Shown one piece after another: positions 34,008 to 46,000 of a stretch of 64,000 nt of DNA. Within the stretch, counting starts at the first letter, position 1, and each line of letters starts with the position of its first letter. The notes beneath the pieces are model-generated. The model ran no database searches, was not told the origin of the DNA, and worked only from the letters and a program-made list of their open reading frames with translations. Source of the stretch: Plectrocnemia conspersa (taxonomy: Eukaryota; Arthropoda; Insecta; Trichoptera; Polycentropodidae); the NCBI GenBank assembly GCA_009617715.1, contig VTFK01000549.1:122542-186541 (forward strand). The letters are read 5' to 3'. Made by a program: the position numbers and the translations under genes.

Positions 34008-37000
34008 CTGGAATCGCAACGTGAAGTTAAAATCAAACTTTGCTTCAAAAAGGCAGTTCAAAATGTTCTGCAGGGTTTCACTTAAAATACCAATCAAGAA
34101 TAATGATCCAAGCAAAATTATCTTACCCGAGGATGCGATCATCTTGAACGGCTCGTCAGATTCTAGCGGGTCGCTGGATCCGATTTCGTTGCGAGCGTAG
34201 ATTCTGATGAGGTACTCGCGATTCTCTTGCAGGTCTTTGATGTTAAACATTTGACAGTCAACGGCCACCCTTCCGACTTCCATCCACATGGTCTTCTTCA
34301 GGTCGCGGATGGCTATGTTGTATCCTAAAAGCGGAGCGCCGCCATCGCTCTCCGGTTCGCCCCACTCGATCACAATAGAATGGGGACTCGTGACCCTGAT
34401 CTCCAACGGAGCGGTAGGTGGCGTCGGCACGGCTAGAAATTCATAAGAAATTAGATTAAAGTAAGAAATGGTCGGATTTAGAATTAGATTCGGTCAGAAC
34501 TCTACTCACTGGCGTGCTTATGAAGGCGGATCACTTCCGTGACCGACGATGAACCTATACCGACGACGTTCTCTGCCGTCACTCTCAGAATCACATCAGA
34601 CTTTTGTTTTAACTTTTCGAAACAGTATTGCCTAATTCCAGATTCCACAGTAGCCACCTTATTCCAGGTGTCACTGGTTGCTAGTTTATATTCCAATATA
34701 TATCCTAAAAAATGGATTAAAAGTGTTATATCAGCGAATATGTTAACTATCAGCATTTAAACATATAAAAGTAGTACCTGTAACTGGCGAACCTCCGTCC
34801 GTTTGAGGCGGTGACCATTTTATGGTGACGCTTCTAGAGGTCGTCTCCGTCACCCTCAAATTTAACGGCGCCGAAGGCGTGCCTGAAAGATTCGACAGTT
34901 CAAAATCTATTCCGACTGATTCACTACCGACTATGAACTCACCTTGAACAGATTTTATGGTAATGGGATCGCTCTCCAGCGGTTCCGAAACTCCCACCGG
35001 ATTCTGAGCCATCACCCTAAAGTAATACTCTCTGTTTTCGTTCAGCCGTTGTATGCAGTACGTGTCGACCTCTTTGTCTACTTCGGCCACCCTGGTCCAC
35101 GACTCTTGGTCCGGTTCGTGCTTTTCGATTGTGTACTTGGTCAATTCCAAGCCGCCGTCGTCGATCGGCGGTTTCCATTCAATCTTGATAGACTCTTTGT
35201 CGATCTCCTTCATCACCACCGGACCCACCGGTTTGCTCGGTTTATCTGCGCAAACGAGAGAGCGTTAGAATGCTGGAAAGATTCTTCGGAATGTCTAGGG
35301 TTAGATTCTACATATTGGACATGCCATTATTCTGGATGGATACACTTTCTAAACCTAGCTGTACAAGTATCCACGATTCACCAACAAAAGAAAGGGCATC
35401 TTTCAGTATCTTTGATTAAAGGGTTCAAGTTTTGTGGGATTCGGCTTTGATACCATTCAAATATGATTTGGTTTGTCGGGTTCGCAAATCCTTACTTATT
35501 AAATCAAAAAATGGATATGTTGGTAGGCTTGGTACAGACCGTACGTGACAATAGACGAATGCGCCACAATGGCCGTTCGGAACCTATTTAATTGGTAAGT
35601 GCTATAATACATTGTAGTTTGAAAAAACAACCTAATATTATACTCCTAGTTCGCCATAATTGACCGTTGCAGTAAAACATGGGCGAGAACAAAATCTTCC
35701 CAGTTTTTCCATGCGAATTAATGCGAATACTAGAGACCAAATGATAATTTTGAGCGTACACAATAACACGAACGTGACTCAAATTGTTGCACGATATTAA
35801 TTATTGAACGTAAAGTTAGCTTTGATATTGAACTTTTTGTCGTAAAAAACTTTGTTTTGACAAAATATTTAATAATAATGTTTAATTAGGGTATTAAGTA
35901 AAATATATAATAATATATATAATATATAATTACTCGACTACGAGTTATCCTTTTCGAGGTCATTGTTATGACATCTAGTTATTTCACAATTAAAATTACA
36001 ACATACTTACATGATTAAATATATACAACAATTGATTTAGATTTGCGGATGATGTTAGATTATGATTTATGAAATTTTTAACTATCAAAAGAAAACGATT
36101 GTGATGATTTTATGACATTCCTCATGCTGATATAAATATGTGTATATGTGTGTCGTTTAAAAATATACAGATTTTCGATACACATTTTCTATTGTCTAGG
36201 GTTGATACAATTTTAAAAACAAATATAAGGTTTTTGCTATTAGTGACAATATTTTGTGTACAACTTCTATTATACAATAAATAGTAAATCAACATTGAAC
36301 AAACGATCCAAATACACTGTTTACCGATTAAATCCTCTTCAGGAGATTTCGACTTACTCCTTCTCTCGCTGTCATCTATAACGATGCACAAATGTTGTAC
36401 AAAATGAAAAAACAGTAGTTATTTACAACGTGATGTATTGTAAATGTATACATAAAATAGTCCTTGTGAATATTTATAATGATTTTCGATTGTTTGTGAC
36501 GTGAAGTGATGTGCAACGGTAATGTAAGCAAAAGTGATTAAAAACAGACAATTTTTATACATAAGATATTCACATGATTTTTATTAATAAAAAATTACCT
36601 CGATTCACCTTTTTGTTGCAATTCTTTTTACAAACACTTCAAACCCTCGATTTATGCAGTTTTTATGAAAAAGTTATAGAAATTATTCAATTTGGAAATA
36701 CAATATAGCACATAATATTAATGATTTAATTTATTTAGAGAATTATGTGATCACCTGAAAATCCACGAAAATTGGAAATACAAAACAGTGCGATTCCAAA
36801 CGCTTTTTTGAAAAAAAGACGCACTGAGCGTGAGAAACAAAACTTCTTACGAATTAAGTAATAACATCCATCCGTCAGTTTAACGATACGATGGCAGGTC
36901 TAAAAGCGCGTGCTTTTCAATTGCCAAATATTATATATTGTATCGACAGCATTTTGGAAATGCTCTTAGAAATTCAAGTGACGGTCTTAAATTTGAATGA

Positions 37001-40000
37001 GTTTTCATCATAGCAGAATCATTGAAAGAATAATACAATCTGTTACTGGAAAAATGATAGTCGGCTAATTTGTAGTTATTGTAAAGTTAATGAATATATT
37101 AATATACTATTTTGAGACTTATGATCTTTGATTCGTGAATATAAAATAAATGTGCTTTATTAATATTTTTTAAAATAGTAAATTGTAGAACATAGTTAAA
37201 TAAAAAATGCTTTATAATTGCTAATTAGCAATTAGGCAAAAAATAACGTTATTTACTAGTAAAAAAATTATAAATTTCCACATCATTAACTATTTTATTA
37301 TATTTTTCATGCAGAAACCACTACTTAATTAAAAGATATTTTTTATAATAAAATATACATATAAATATTTCATTAATAATCATTTATGTTAAAAGGAGAT
37401 AAAACACGTTTGTGTTTTGTGGAATAAATCGAGGGAAGTGTTTTATATATTATTTTAACTTAAAAATACGTATGATAAAGCGGCGTATAAACAAAGCCAG
37501 GGAGCGTTTTTATAATCATACATGCATAAACCGTGAGATATTTTTATATTATATACATATGTATATACACTAATTCTAGTGAATTTTACACCCCCTTATA
37601 TTTACCAATTTATTGTAGAATAATATAATAATAAATAGAAACTCACCGAATATTCTGAGATTCAACTCTACGCTTTCACATCCTCCAGAATTCTCAGCCT
37701 TGATGATGTATTTTCCCGAGCAAGATCTCTTGGTGGACTTGATAGTGATGATGGATTGACTTCCTCTGGTGGTGATCGAGATCTCTTCGTTGCTTTGCAG
37801 CGCAGATTCGCTCTTGTACCAGGAGACTTTTGGCGTTGGGTATCCCTTGAGATTCGCTACGACGCTCCATTGTGATCCGACCTTTAACTTTTGGTTTACG
37901 AGCTTCTCTTCTATCTGAATCTGGGGTTTCTCGAAAACTGCGAGACTGCAAGACGTCTCAGCGAACCCTAGCTCGTTGGAAGCCTTGCAAGAATACTTTC
38001 CAATGGAAGACTCCTTGACCTCTCTAATATGGAGAGTGGTCTGCCTGTTTTCATAGCTCGTATTTTGAGTAACTTTCACACCGTCTTTGTACCACTCCAC
38101 CGAAGGCAGCGGAATACCTCCGAACACGCACGTAAGTGTGACGTTCTGAGAGAACGTAGTCTTGACATCGCTAAGAGGCTGCTGTACTGACGGAGCTTGC
38201 TTCTGCTTGGGCTTTTCGATAGTTACATCAATAGATTCGCTATAATCGCTAAATCCGACAGCGTTAGACGCTCGGACTCTGACGATATACGTCTGCTTCT
38301 TTACTAATTTTGTTATTGTGTACGTAGTACTGCTTATATTGCTAATCTCCTTCCATTTCTTATCTAATTTGTTGCAGTATTCCAACGTGTAACTGACAGG
38401 CGGACTGTTACCGTCAGACGACGGCTTCCAATGGATGACTGTCGAATCGTCCTCTATCTCCAAGGCTTCCGGCTTACCGGGTCTCGATGGTAGCTCTATA
38501 TAAAAAATACATATAGACGAGCACATATTTAATACAAATAAATCTTAATAATATATTACCTAAGACGATTAACTTCATATCCGCAGAAGTCTCTCCGCAG
38601 TTGTTGGAAAGCTTCAATTTGTAATCTCCACCATCCGCCGGTACTAATTTCTTTACGGTCAAAGTAGCGCCGTCTTCGTTTAGAGTAGTTTTGATTCTAG
38701 GCGTTTTTGTGATAACTTTTCCGTTGACGGTCCATTCGTCGTCTGGCTTAGGAATGGATTTGAACTTGACGTTGAAGGTTACGTCTTCGCCGTTCTTGAT
38801 CTTGTACACTTCTTGGTAGTCTTGTATCTTCGGAGCCATCTCCGTAACTGTAAGATTAATTAAGTTAGCGGTCACTCTTCGGCGCTAATACAAGTAAACT
38901 TTAAATTTCAAAGAACGAGTTTTTTGAATACTCACTTTCGACGATCACCCTGCAAGTAGTTGTGGTGTTGTACAGCACGCAAGAGTACTCGTCCTGGTCG
39001 TCGATTCCAATCTTCCTAATTACCAAGGTTCGAGAACGCTTGTCAGATAGAAGCGTGTAGCTTTCAGAATCTTGTATCTCCTTGTCGTTCCTAAGCCACT
39101 TTACCTTCATGTCGAGATCCGGTACTTGCACTGTCAGACTGGCGTCACTGTTAGCCGGCACTGTCAGTGTTTCGGGCAATCTTAGCAAAAAGTCTACTTC
39201 CGAGTCTTTCACGCTCAACTTGGCCTTGCATATGTCGTTGCCGACGCTGCAAGAGTATTCTCCGATATCTTCCACTGTGCAATTATATATTTTCAACTTC
39301 TGCTTTTTGCCGTCGATGTTCAGTTGGATGTGATCCGAGAATTGGATCTCGGTGCCGTCTTTGAACCATCTGACGCGCGCGTCGCCCTTGGTCAGCTCGA
39401 TTTCGAACGTAGCTTTTTCTCCCTTCTTGATAGACTGGTCCTTCATTCTGGCGATTAGCTCCGGCGGAAGCTCGACCACCGTCACTTCCGCAGTGCAGAT
39501 TTGATCTCTTAAGAGACAAGCGTATTCTCCTTCGTCGTGAACCGACACGTTCCTGACAATCAACTTTCTCAGATTACCCTTGCTTTCCAATTCGTATTTT
39601 TTCGGTTTGGGTCTGATGCTCTCGCCGTCTTTGTGCCACGAAACGTCAGCCGTTTCAGACGATATTTCAACTTCCAAAATGGCCACTTCTCTTTCCGTGA
39701 CTTCCAGATCTTGCAATTTCTTTGTGAATTCTGGAATGGTCTCTTTCACGTTCAAACGAGTCTTAGTCTCGCGGCCCTTCACCGTACATTTTATTTCTCC
39801 GGAGTCGGTGATCTTTGACTTCTTGATTCTCAACTTGTGTATCTTGCTTTCTTGAATGATTTCTCTGTGGTCCATTCCGCTGATCTCCTTGCCGTTGTGA
39901 TACCACTTAGTAGAAACCGTGTGCGAGGTCTCGCACTCCATCACTACGGTTTCACTTTCGTCGATGTCGAATCTCTCCTTCAGATTCCTCACGAACGTAA

Positions 40001-43000
40001 CTTTTTCGACGTCTACTGTGACTTTAGCTCCGTGGCACACTTTTCCCGCGACGTTCTGAGCTATGCATTTGTAATCTCCGGAGTCTACTTCGGAATCCGC
40101 TTCCTTGATCTTCAGCACAATGTTTTCTCCGTCGAACTGCAGGTCGATCTTCTCGGACGGTTGTAGAAGCTTGTTGTTGTGCAACCACGTGATGGTAGGA
40201 ACTGGATAACCGACTACTTTGGCTTCTAACAAGATGTTCTTCTTTTCCGGCACCGATATCTCTTGGAATCGCTTCACAAATAGAGGCGGTTCGGAGTTCT
40301 CTTCGGTAGCAGCTGAAAATAAAAATATATTAGATTGATCGGTCGATTTAAAATTTTAAATAAAATGCGAAGCATTACATTCTACAGATAGCGTCGCCGT
40401 AGTCTCTGCGGTTCCTTCCGAATTCGTAGCTTTCACAGTGTACACTCCGTCGTCAACGCCGCGCTTAAGATTCACGAATGTTATGAAGTGAACGTTACCG
40501 TCAGATTTGGTGGTCAACGATTTGGCAACCTTGTTGTTCTTATACCAGGTGATTTTGGGCGTAGGGTTTCCTACGATCTGAGTGCTCAAAACTATGCTCT
40601 CTCCTTCTCTCATTGTCAGGTTGACCAGAGGAACGATTACGTCGGGCTTTTCGTTCTGGCCAGTCTTCACTTTCACTGTGATCGGCAAAGAAGCCTCTCC
40701 CTCTCTGTTCACTGCCATCACTTCGTACGTGCCTTCCTGTCCCTTTTTTTGATGTTGTCAATTTTAACACGCTGCAGTACATGTGCATGTCGGATTCGGT
40801 GACGATCGTGGTGTTGTTGTCGGGCATGATCTTTTTACCGGCGAACAGCCATGCGATTTCAGGTTCCGGAACGGCTACCAATCGGCATTCCAGGAAAATC
40901 TGCGATCCTTCGTCTACGTACTGCGCTCGTGGTTTCTTAGAGAACGTAGGAGGTATTCCTTCTAAAATATCAGCCAAGGAGGATTCTCTGGAGAGACTCT
41001 TTCTTGACAAGTTAGTCATTTCAGAGCCGTGATCCGACAGAGGAGCTTCCACTACCAACTCTGTAGTGCTAGAAGCGAAACCAGCGGCGTTTTTAGCGAC
41101 GCAGGTGAAAGTACCCGCATCTTCTGGGAACACTTCTCTGATGATAAGTGTAGCTACATTATCGTCATCGTAATATATTTGGAAGTCTTGAGAGGGTTTG
41201 ATTATGGCCGTTTGTCTGAACCATGTGATCTGAGGTCTTGGATAACCTTCCACTTGGCATTCGAACTGTACAGTAAATCCATCCGGCGTATGTTTGGGCC
41301 TCAGCTTCTCTATGAACCTAGGAGCGACGGCTTGTTCCTCGGCTGAAGGTTCTGTAAGTTTAAATTATTTTTAAAATACAATTTAAAAAGGAAATTTAAA
41401 TTCAAGCGAACGATCGAATGACGACATACTTTCGAACACGGGGAGTTTATCTATCTTCTCGTTCAACTTCTTTTGAAGATATACGGTGTAATTCGTTTCG
41501 TCCATGACGTATTGAGCTGGAACCCAACCTTTCTCTTCTGTCAGATGCTTTTTGACAAACCACCAGTCTTGATTGTGTGTTTCTAAAAATTTAATTAAAA
41601 TTATTTTATTTAATAATGTTGCACTCGGGCGTTTGTCGATCGTCGGGTCGCACACGCTTACCCAAAATATAGAGCCTTTCTCCTTCTACTAGATTGATAG
41701 CTCCGTCAGTTTCTGCCATGTAAGAATACACAGCGAATACTATATCTCCTTCCCTTAAATCTAAAAATATAAATTAAATTTATTATTTTAAAAAGTCGGT
41801 TAGAATGCATTCGATTTCATTTAGTTTAAATTATTTCTTTCTCTACATACCTTGCTCTGTTACGTCGGCTTCTTTGGCGATGCTCATAGATACAGCTTCT
41901 GTAATTCAAATTTAATCATGAATAATTTGTTGCAAATAAAGTGTAAACAAAGAAGCGAAGAAAGCGGCAGAAATAAATAAAAAGAAGCGTTCGTAAGCAT
42001 ATATTTCATGAGCGAATTGAGACAGGAACGAAATAAATAACCTTGCACGAGAGTCGGCTTTGAGATCTTTCTCTTCTGCGAAAGTGTGAAGAAATCGTCT
42101 TCGAACGTTTCAGTGGGTCTTCTGGTCGGTTTTAACTCTACCGAAACGTCCTCTTCCATCTCGGTTACCTGATAGCTGACCTTCCTGGGTCTCATGATCA
42201 TCTGAACGTTCTCTTCGGATTCCGCCTCGCTCAGAACGATCTCATCGTACGTATCGTCGCCTTCGACTTCTTTCTCGAGCTGAATCGAATGTTCGCCAGC
42301 TTCTTCCGAGTACGTCGGCTGTTTGGTCTTCTTCAGCTTGATTCTGCTCGTCAGCGACAGGTCTTCGGTTGTATACGTTTCTTGCAAACTCTTAACGTCG
42401 AACTTTACTTCGTCTTCTGAAGTGATACTGTATTTCGGCTTTCGTTGCAGTGCAAAATTAACAATCTCGGGCGAGAGGATTTCCTCTTCTCTCTTTATTA
42501 CCATGTCGTCGGAAGCTTCCATGTAAGTCTTCGGTTTTTGCTTCTTAATTTTAAACTCTTGGCTGATCTCTTCCTCGGTCGTCGTCGAGAATTTCTTCTT
42601 TTTAGGCATTGTCAGTTTCACTTCCTCTTCTTCGAACTCTTCAACCGTAGATTGCTTCTTTTTCGGTTTCAGGTCGAAGTTTATTTCTTCTTCCGGCGTG
42701 ACGAGCTGTTCTTGAACGATCTTTATAGAAGTTTCTTCACTTGCTTCGCCGAAAGTCGGTTGTTTCTGAGATTTAAGTTTTACCTTACTAGACAAGAATA
42801 TTTCTTCCTCGGCATAGCTGTCCAGGTGAATCTTAAATTCTTGCTCAACGTCCTCTTTTGTTTTCGTGATTTTTGGCCTGAACGTGACGTTTTCAGGTTC
42901 TGTAATCTCTACCACGCTCGGGATGGAAGATTTACGAACCGGTTTTAACTTTTTGATAGTTATTTCTTCCTCGTGTTCCTCGGATACCTTCGGCTTTGGC

Positions 43001-46000
43001 TTTGGTTTAGATAATTTTAGATCTACGCATGTATCGTTATCTTCGCGAGGCTTCAAAATAACAGCTTCCTCCTCTTCTTCTTCTTCTACCACAACGGGCT
43101 TCTTTTTACGTAAGGTAAATTCTGATTCTTCCGGTGTCTCTTTTTCCGGCACCTTTTCTGGAGATTTTTCTTTTTCGGCTGGCTTTTCGGGAATTTCTTC
43201 CTTGACTGTCTCTTCTATAACCGGTACAGGTTTCGTTTCTTCCACGACAGGAATTTCCTCAACAGCCGGCACATCTTCAGTCTTTTTAACTTTCTTAACT
43301 TTCTTTTTGGGTTTTTCAGGTTTTACTTCCTCCTTTATCTCAGGTATGTCTTCTTTTTCAGGTTCAGCTGGTATTATTTCTTCAATTATCTCTTCGACTT
43401 TCGCTAATTCTTCATCGTATGGAATTTCTTCTTCCTTTTTTATTTCTAAGCTAGCCGATGCTTCATCTTCAGTCGGTTTAATTGGTTTCGGAATGGATAT
43501 GGCAGCTTCAGTAACTTCAACTTCTTCTTGCTTTTTGGGTTTCCTTTTAATTTTAATTTTAGCTGGAATGATTTCTTCTTCTTCTTCATCTACTACGGGT
43601 TTATCTTCCTTTGGCTTAAATTTAATGGTAAAGTCTTCTGGCTCAGATTCTTTCGTATGTACTTTAGGTAAGGTTAATTCTACCTTTTGTTCTTCGACGA
43701 CTTCCTCTTTCTCAGGAACTTTTTTCGGAATTGGTTTCAAAATCACCTCTTCTTCGTAAGGCTCTTCTTTTGGTATTTTCCCCTTACCTAATTTGAGAGT
43801 GAACGGTTGTTCTTCTATTTCTTCCACTTCCGGCTTTAGTTTCTCCACTGGTTTTTCAATCACTTCTTCCTTGCCGGCGAGTATATCCTCTCGACTGAAC
43901 ATCGGCTTTTCCAGTTCGACCTTTTGCAATTCAGGAATTACAACTTCTACATATTTTTTCTTCTGAATTTTCATCGCTTCTTTGGCATTTCTCGATAGTA
44001 TTCCATTGTCTCGCACAGCATTGATTATAGTCACGACTGTTTTCAGTTCGTCCGGTGGCCAACTGCGCACCCAAGTGATTCGACTCTTCAGCAAAAACTT
44101 GGGTAGCTCCTTGGTTTTCACATCTTTCTTCACTGGCACCGCCGCCTTCTTCAGCTTAACTTGAGCAAAGAGAGGTACGTCGTTAGTTTCTGTAATTTGA
44201 ACCTTAGTAACTTTAGTTTCCTTTCTCTCAATCTTGATTGCCTGGAGTTTAAGCTTTTCTTTCTTCGGTTTCGTTGGTTCCTTTTTGGGTTCTTCAATAT
44301 TTTCAGGCACTACCTTTTCCACCTTCGGAACTGGTTTCTCTTCTATGACCAGAATTTCTTCTACCGCAGGTGTTGGCACTGCAGGTTTTGGAATCTCTTC
44401 TTCTTCTTCTTCTTTCGATTCCTCAACTTCGGGTTCAGGTACTTGTTCTTCCACTTGTTTCACAGTCTTTACCTTCTTCTTTTTAGTTTTGATTACTTTT
44501 TCTTGTACTTCCTCGTTAAACGTGACTCTTCTAACTGGAATTTCTTGCTTGATGATTTCCTCAACGATTGGAACTTTATCTAGAGATGTGGCAGTTTCTT
44601 CCACATTTGGAGTTAATTTGTCATCTTCTGTCACTTCAACGGTAGGCTTGAGTTCTTCGTCGGGCTTTTTTGGTAATTCTTCGACCATGTCGAAAGTTTC
44701 AACTTTTGTCGTTGTGATGCTGTCGTTTTCTGTAAGTCGTGGAATTGGTTTCGAAATAGTAGATTCGAACTTTTGAAGTTCGTCGATCTGTTCTTCTTCT
44801 TGCTTCTCTGTCACGTCTTGAACGAACTGAAGAGGCTTAGTAGGCGTAGCTTTCTTATTCAGTATCGTTTCCTCTGTCTTCATTTCTGTGGTTTGTTCTG
44901 AAGTCTTCGGAACGACCAACACATCTGCAATCATTTCAGCGTTAAATTCAGTTGTTATAATATGTTCGTTTTCGAGTGAGATGAATGTTGCTTCTTGATT
45001 TTCAATGCTTAATGTGAAGTCTTTTAATGGTGACCTTAATTCTGGTATTGTTTCGTGGACTTGTTCACTGTCGGTGAACGGATGTGTCTTGTTCGTTGTT
45101 GATTTGGTATCAGATAGTTGATCGGTAGATTCTACCGTCTGTGGCATTGTGTAGGAGATAGTCTCGGGAATAGTTTGTACAGTAATATCGAGCTGTTCGA
45201 AACTTTCTTTTTTATGTTCGATTGTTGATAGACTGTCTGTGAATTCGTCGGGAATAACCTCATCGTCGTACGATTGGACTACAATTGTGGTAGAAGGTTC
45301 GTCTCCTTCTTGTTCTACGGTCGTAATTTCGGTCACCTCTTGTTTTTTGCCCGGTTTCTGTTTCACAATACGTTTCTTAGTTTTAGAAACAGGTTTCTCT
45401 TCAGGCTTTTCTTCAAGTTTCTCTTCCAGTTTTTCTTCTAGTTTATCTTCCAGTTTTTCCACGGGTTTCTCTTCTGGTTCCTCTTCCGATTTTTCTTCCG
45501 GTTTCACCTCAGGTTTCTTTATTACTTCTTCGACCTTAGGAACTTCCGTTACCTTTTCTACCTGTATTACGGCTTCAACTTCAGGTTCTTCTTCAAGTTC
45601 TAAAATCTCTTCAGGTTCTTCCTTATCCTCTTTGAGTTTTTTCTCTTTGGGAATCTTCTTTTTCTTAAGTTTTTCAGGCTGTTCTTTAGGTTCTCTTTTA
45701 GGAAGTTTTATTTCATCGGTTTCAACTATATCGAGAGGAGCTTTGAATTTATCAGCCTCTTCTATCTCTTCAGCGGGTTTTTCCTTTTCGAACGGTTTCA
45801 ATTGTATTTTTTCTTCTACTGGTTCACCTTTGGGTTTTGTAGGTATTCTAAACTTTACATCTTCGGGTTCTTCGGGCTCGGGCATTTTAGGAACTCCTTT
45901 CTTCAAAGTGGTCGGAATCACTTCAGGCTCCACGGCCTTTTTCTTAGGTCTTTTGTATTGTTCTTTGTCTTTCTCTTGTGGTGTTTTTTCCTTTTCTGTT

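Noticed and set aside
37647..41351. Identity as projectin/twitchin or obscurin rather than sallimus
   Set aside because: The window has no kinase domain and no regular FN3-FN3-Ig pattern. The PEVK-SH3-Ig-FN3 order fits the C-terminal end of sallimus; a database search would confirm.
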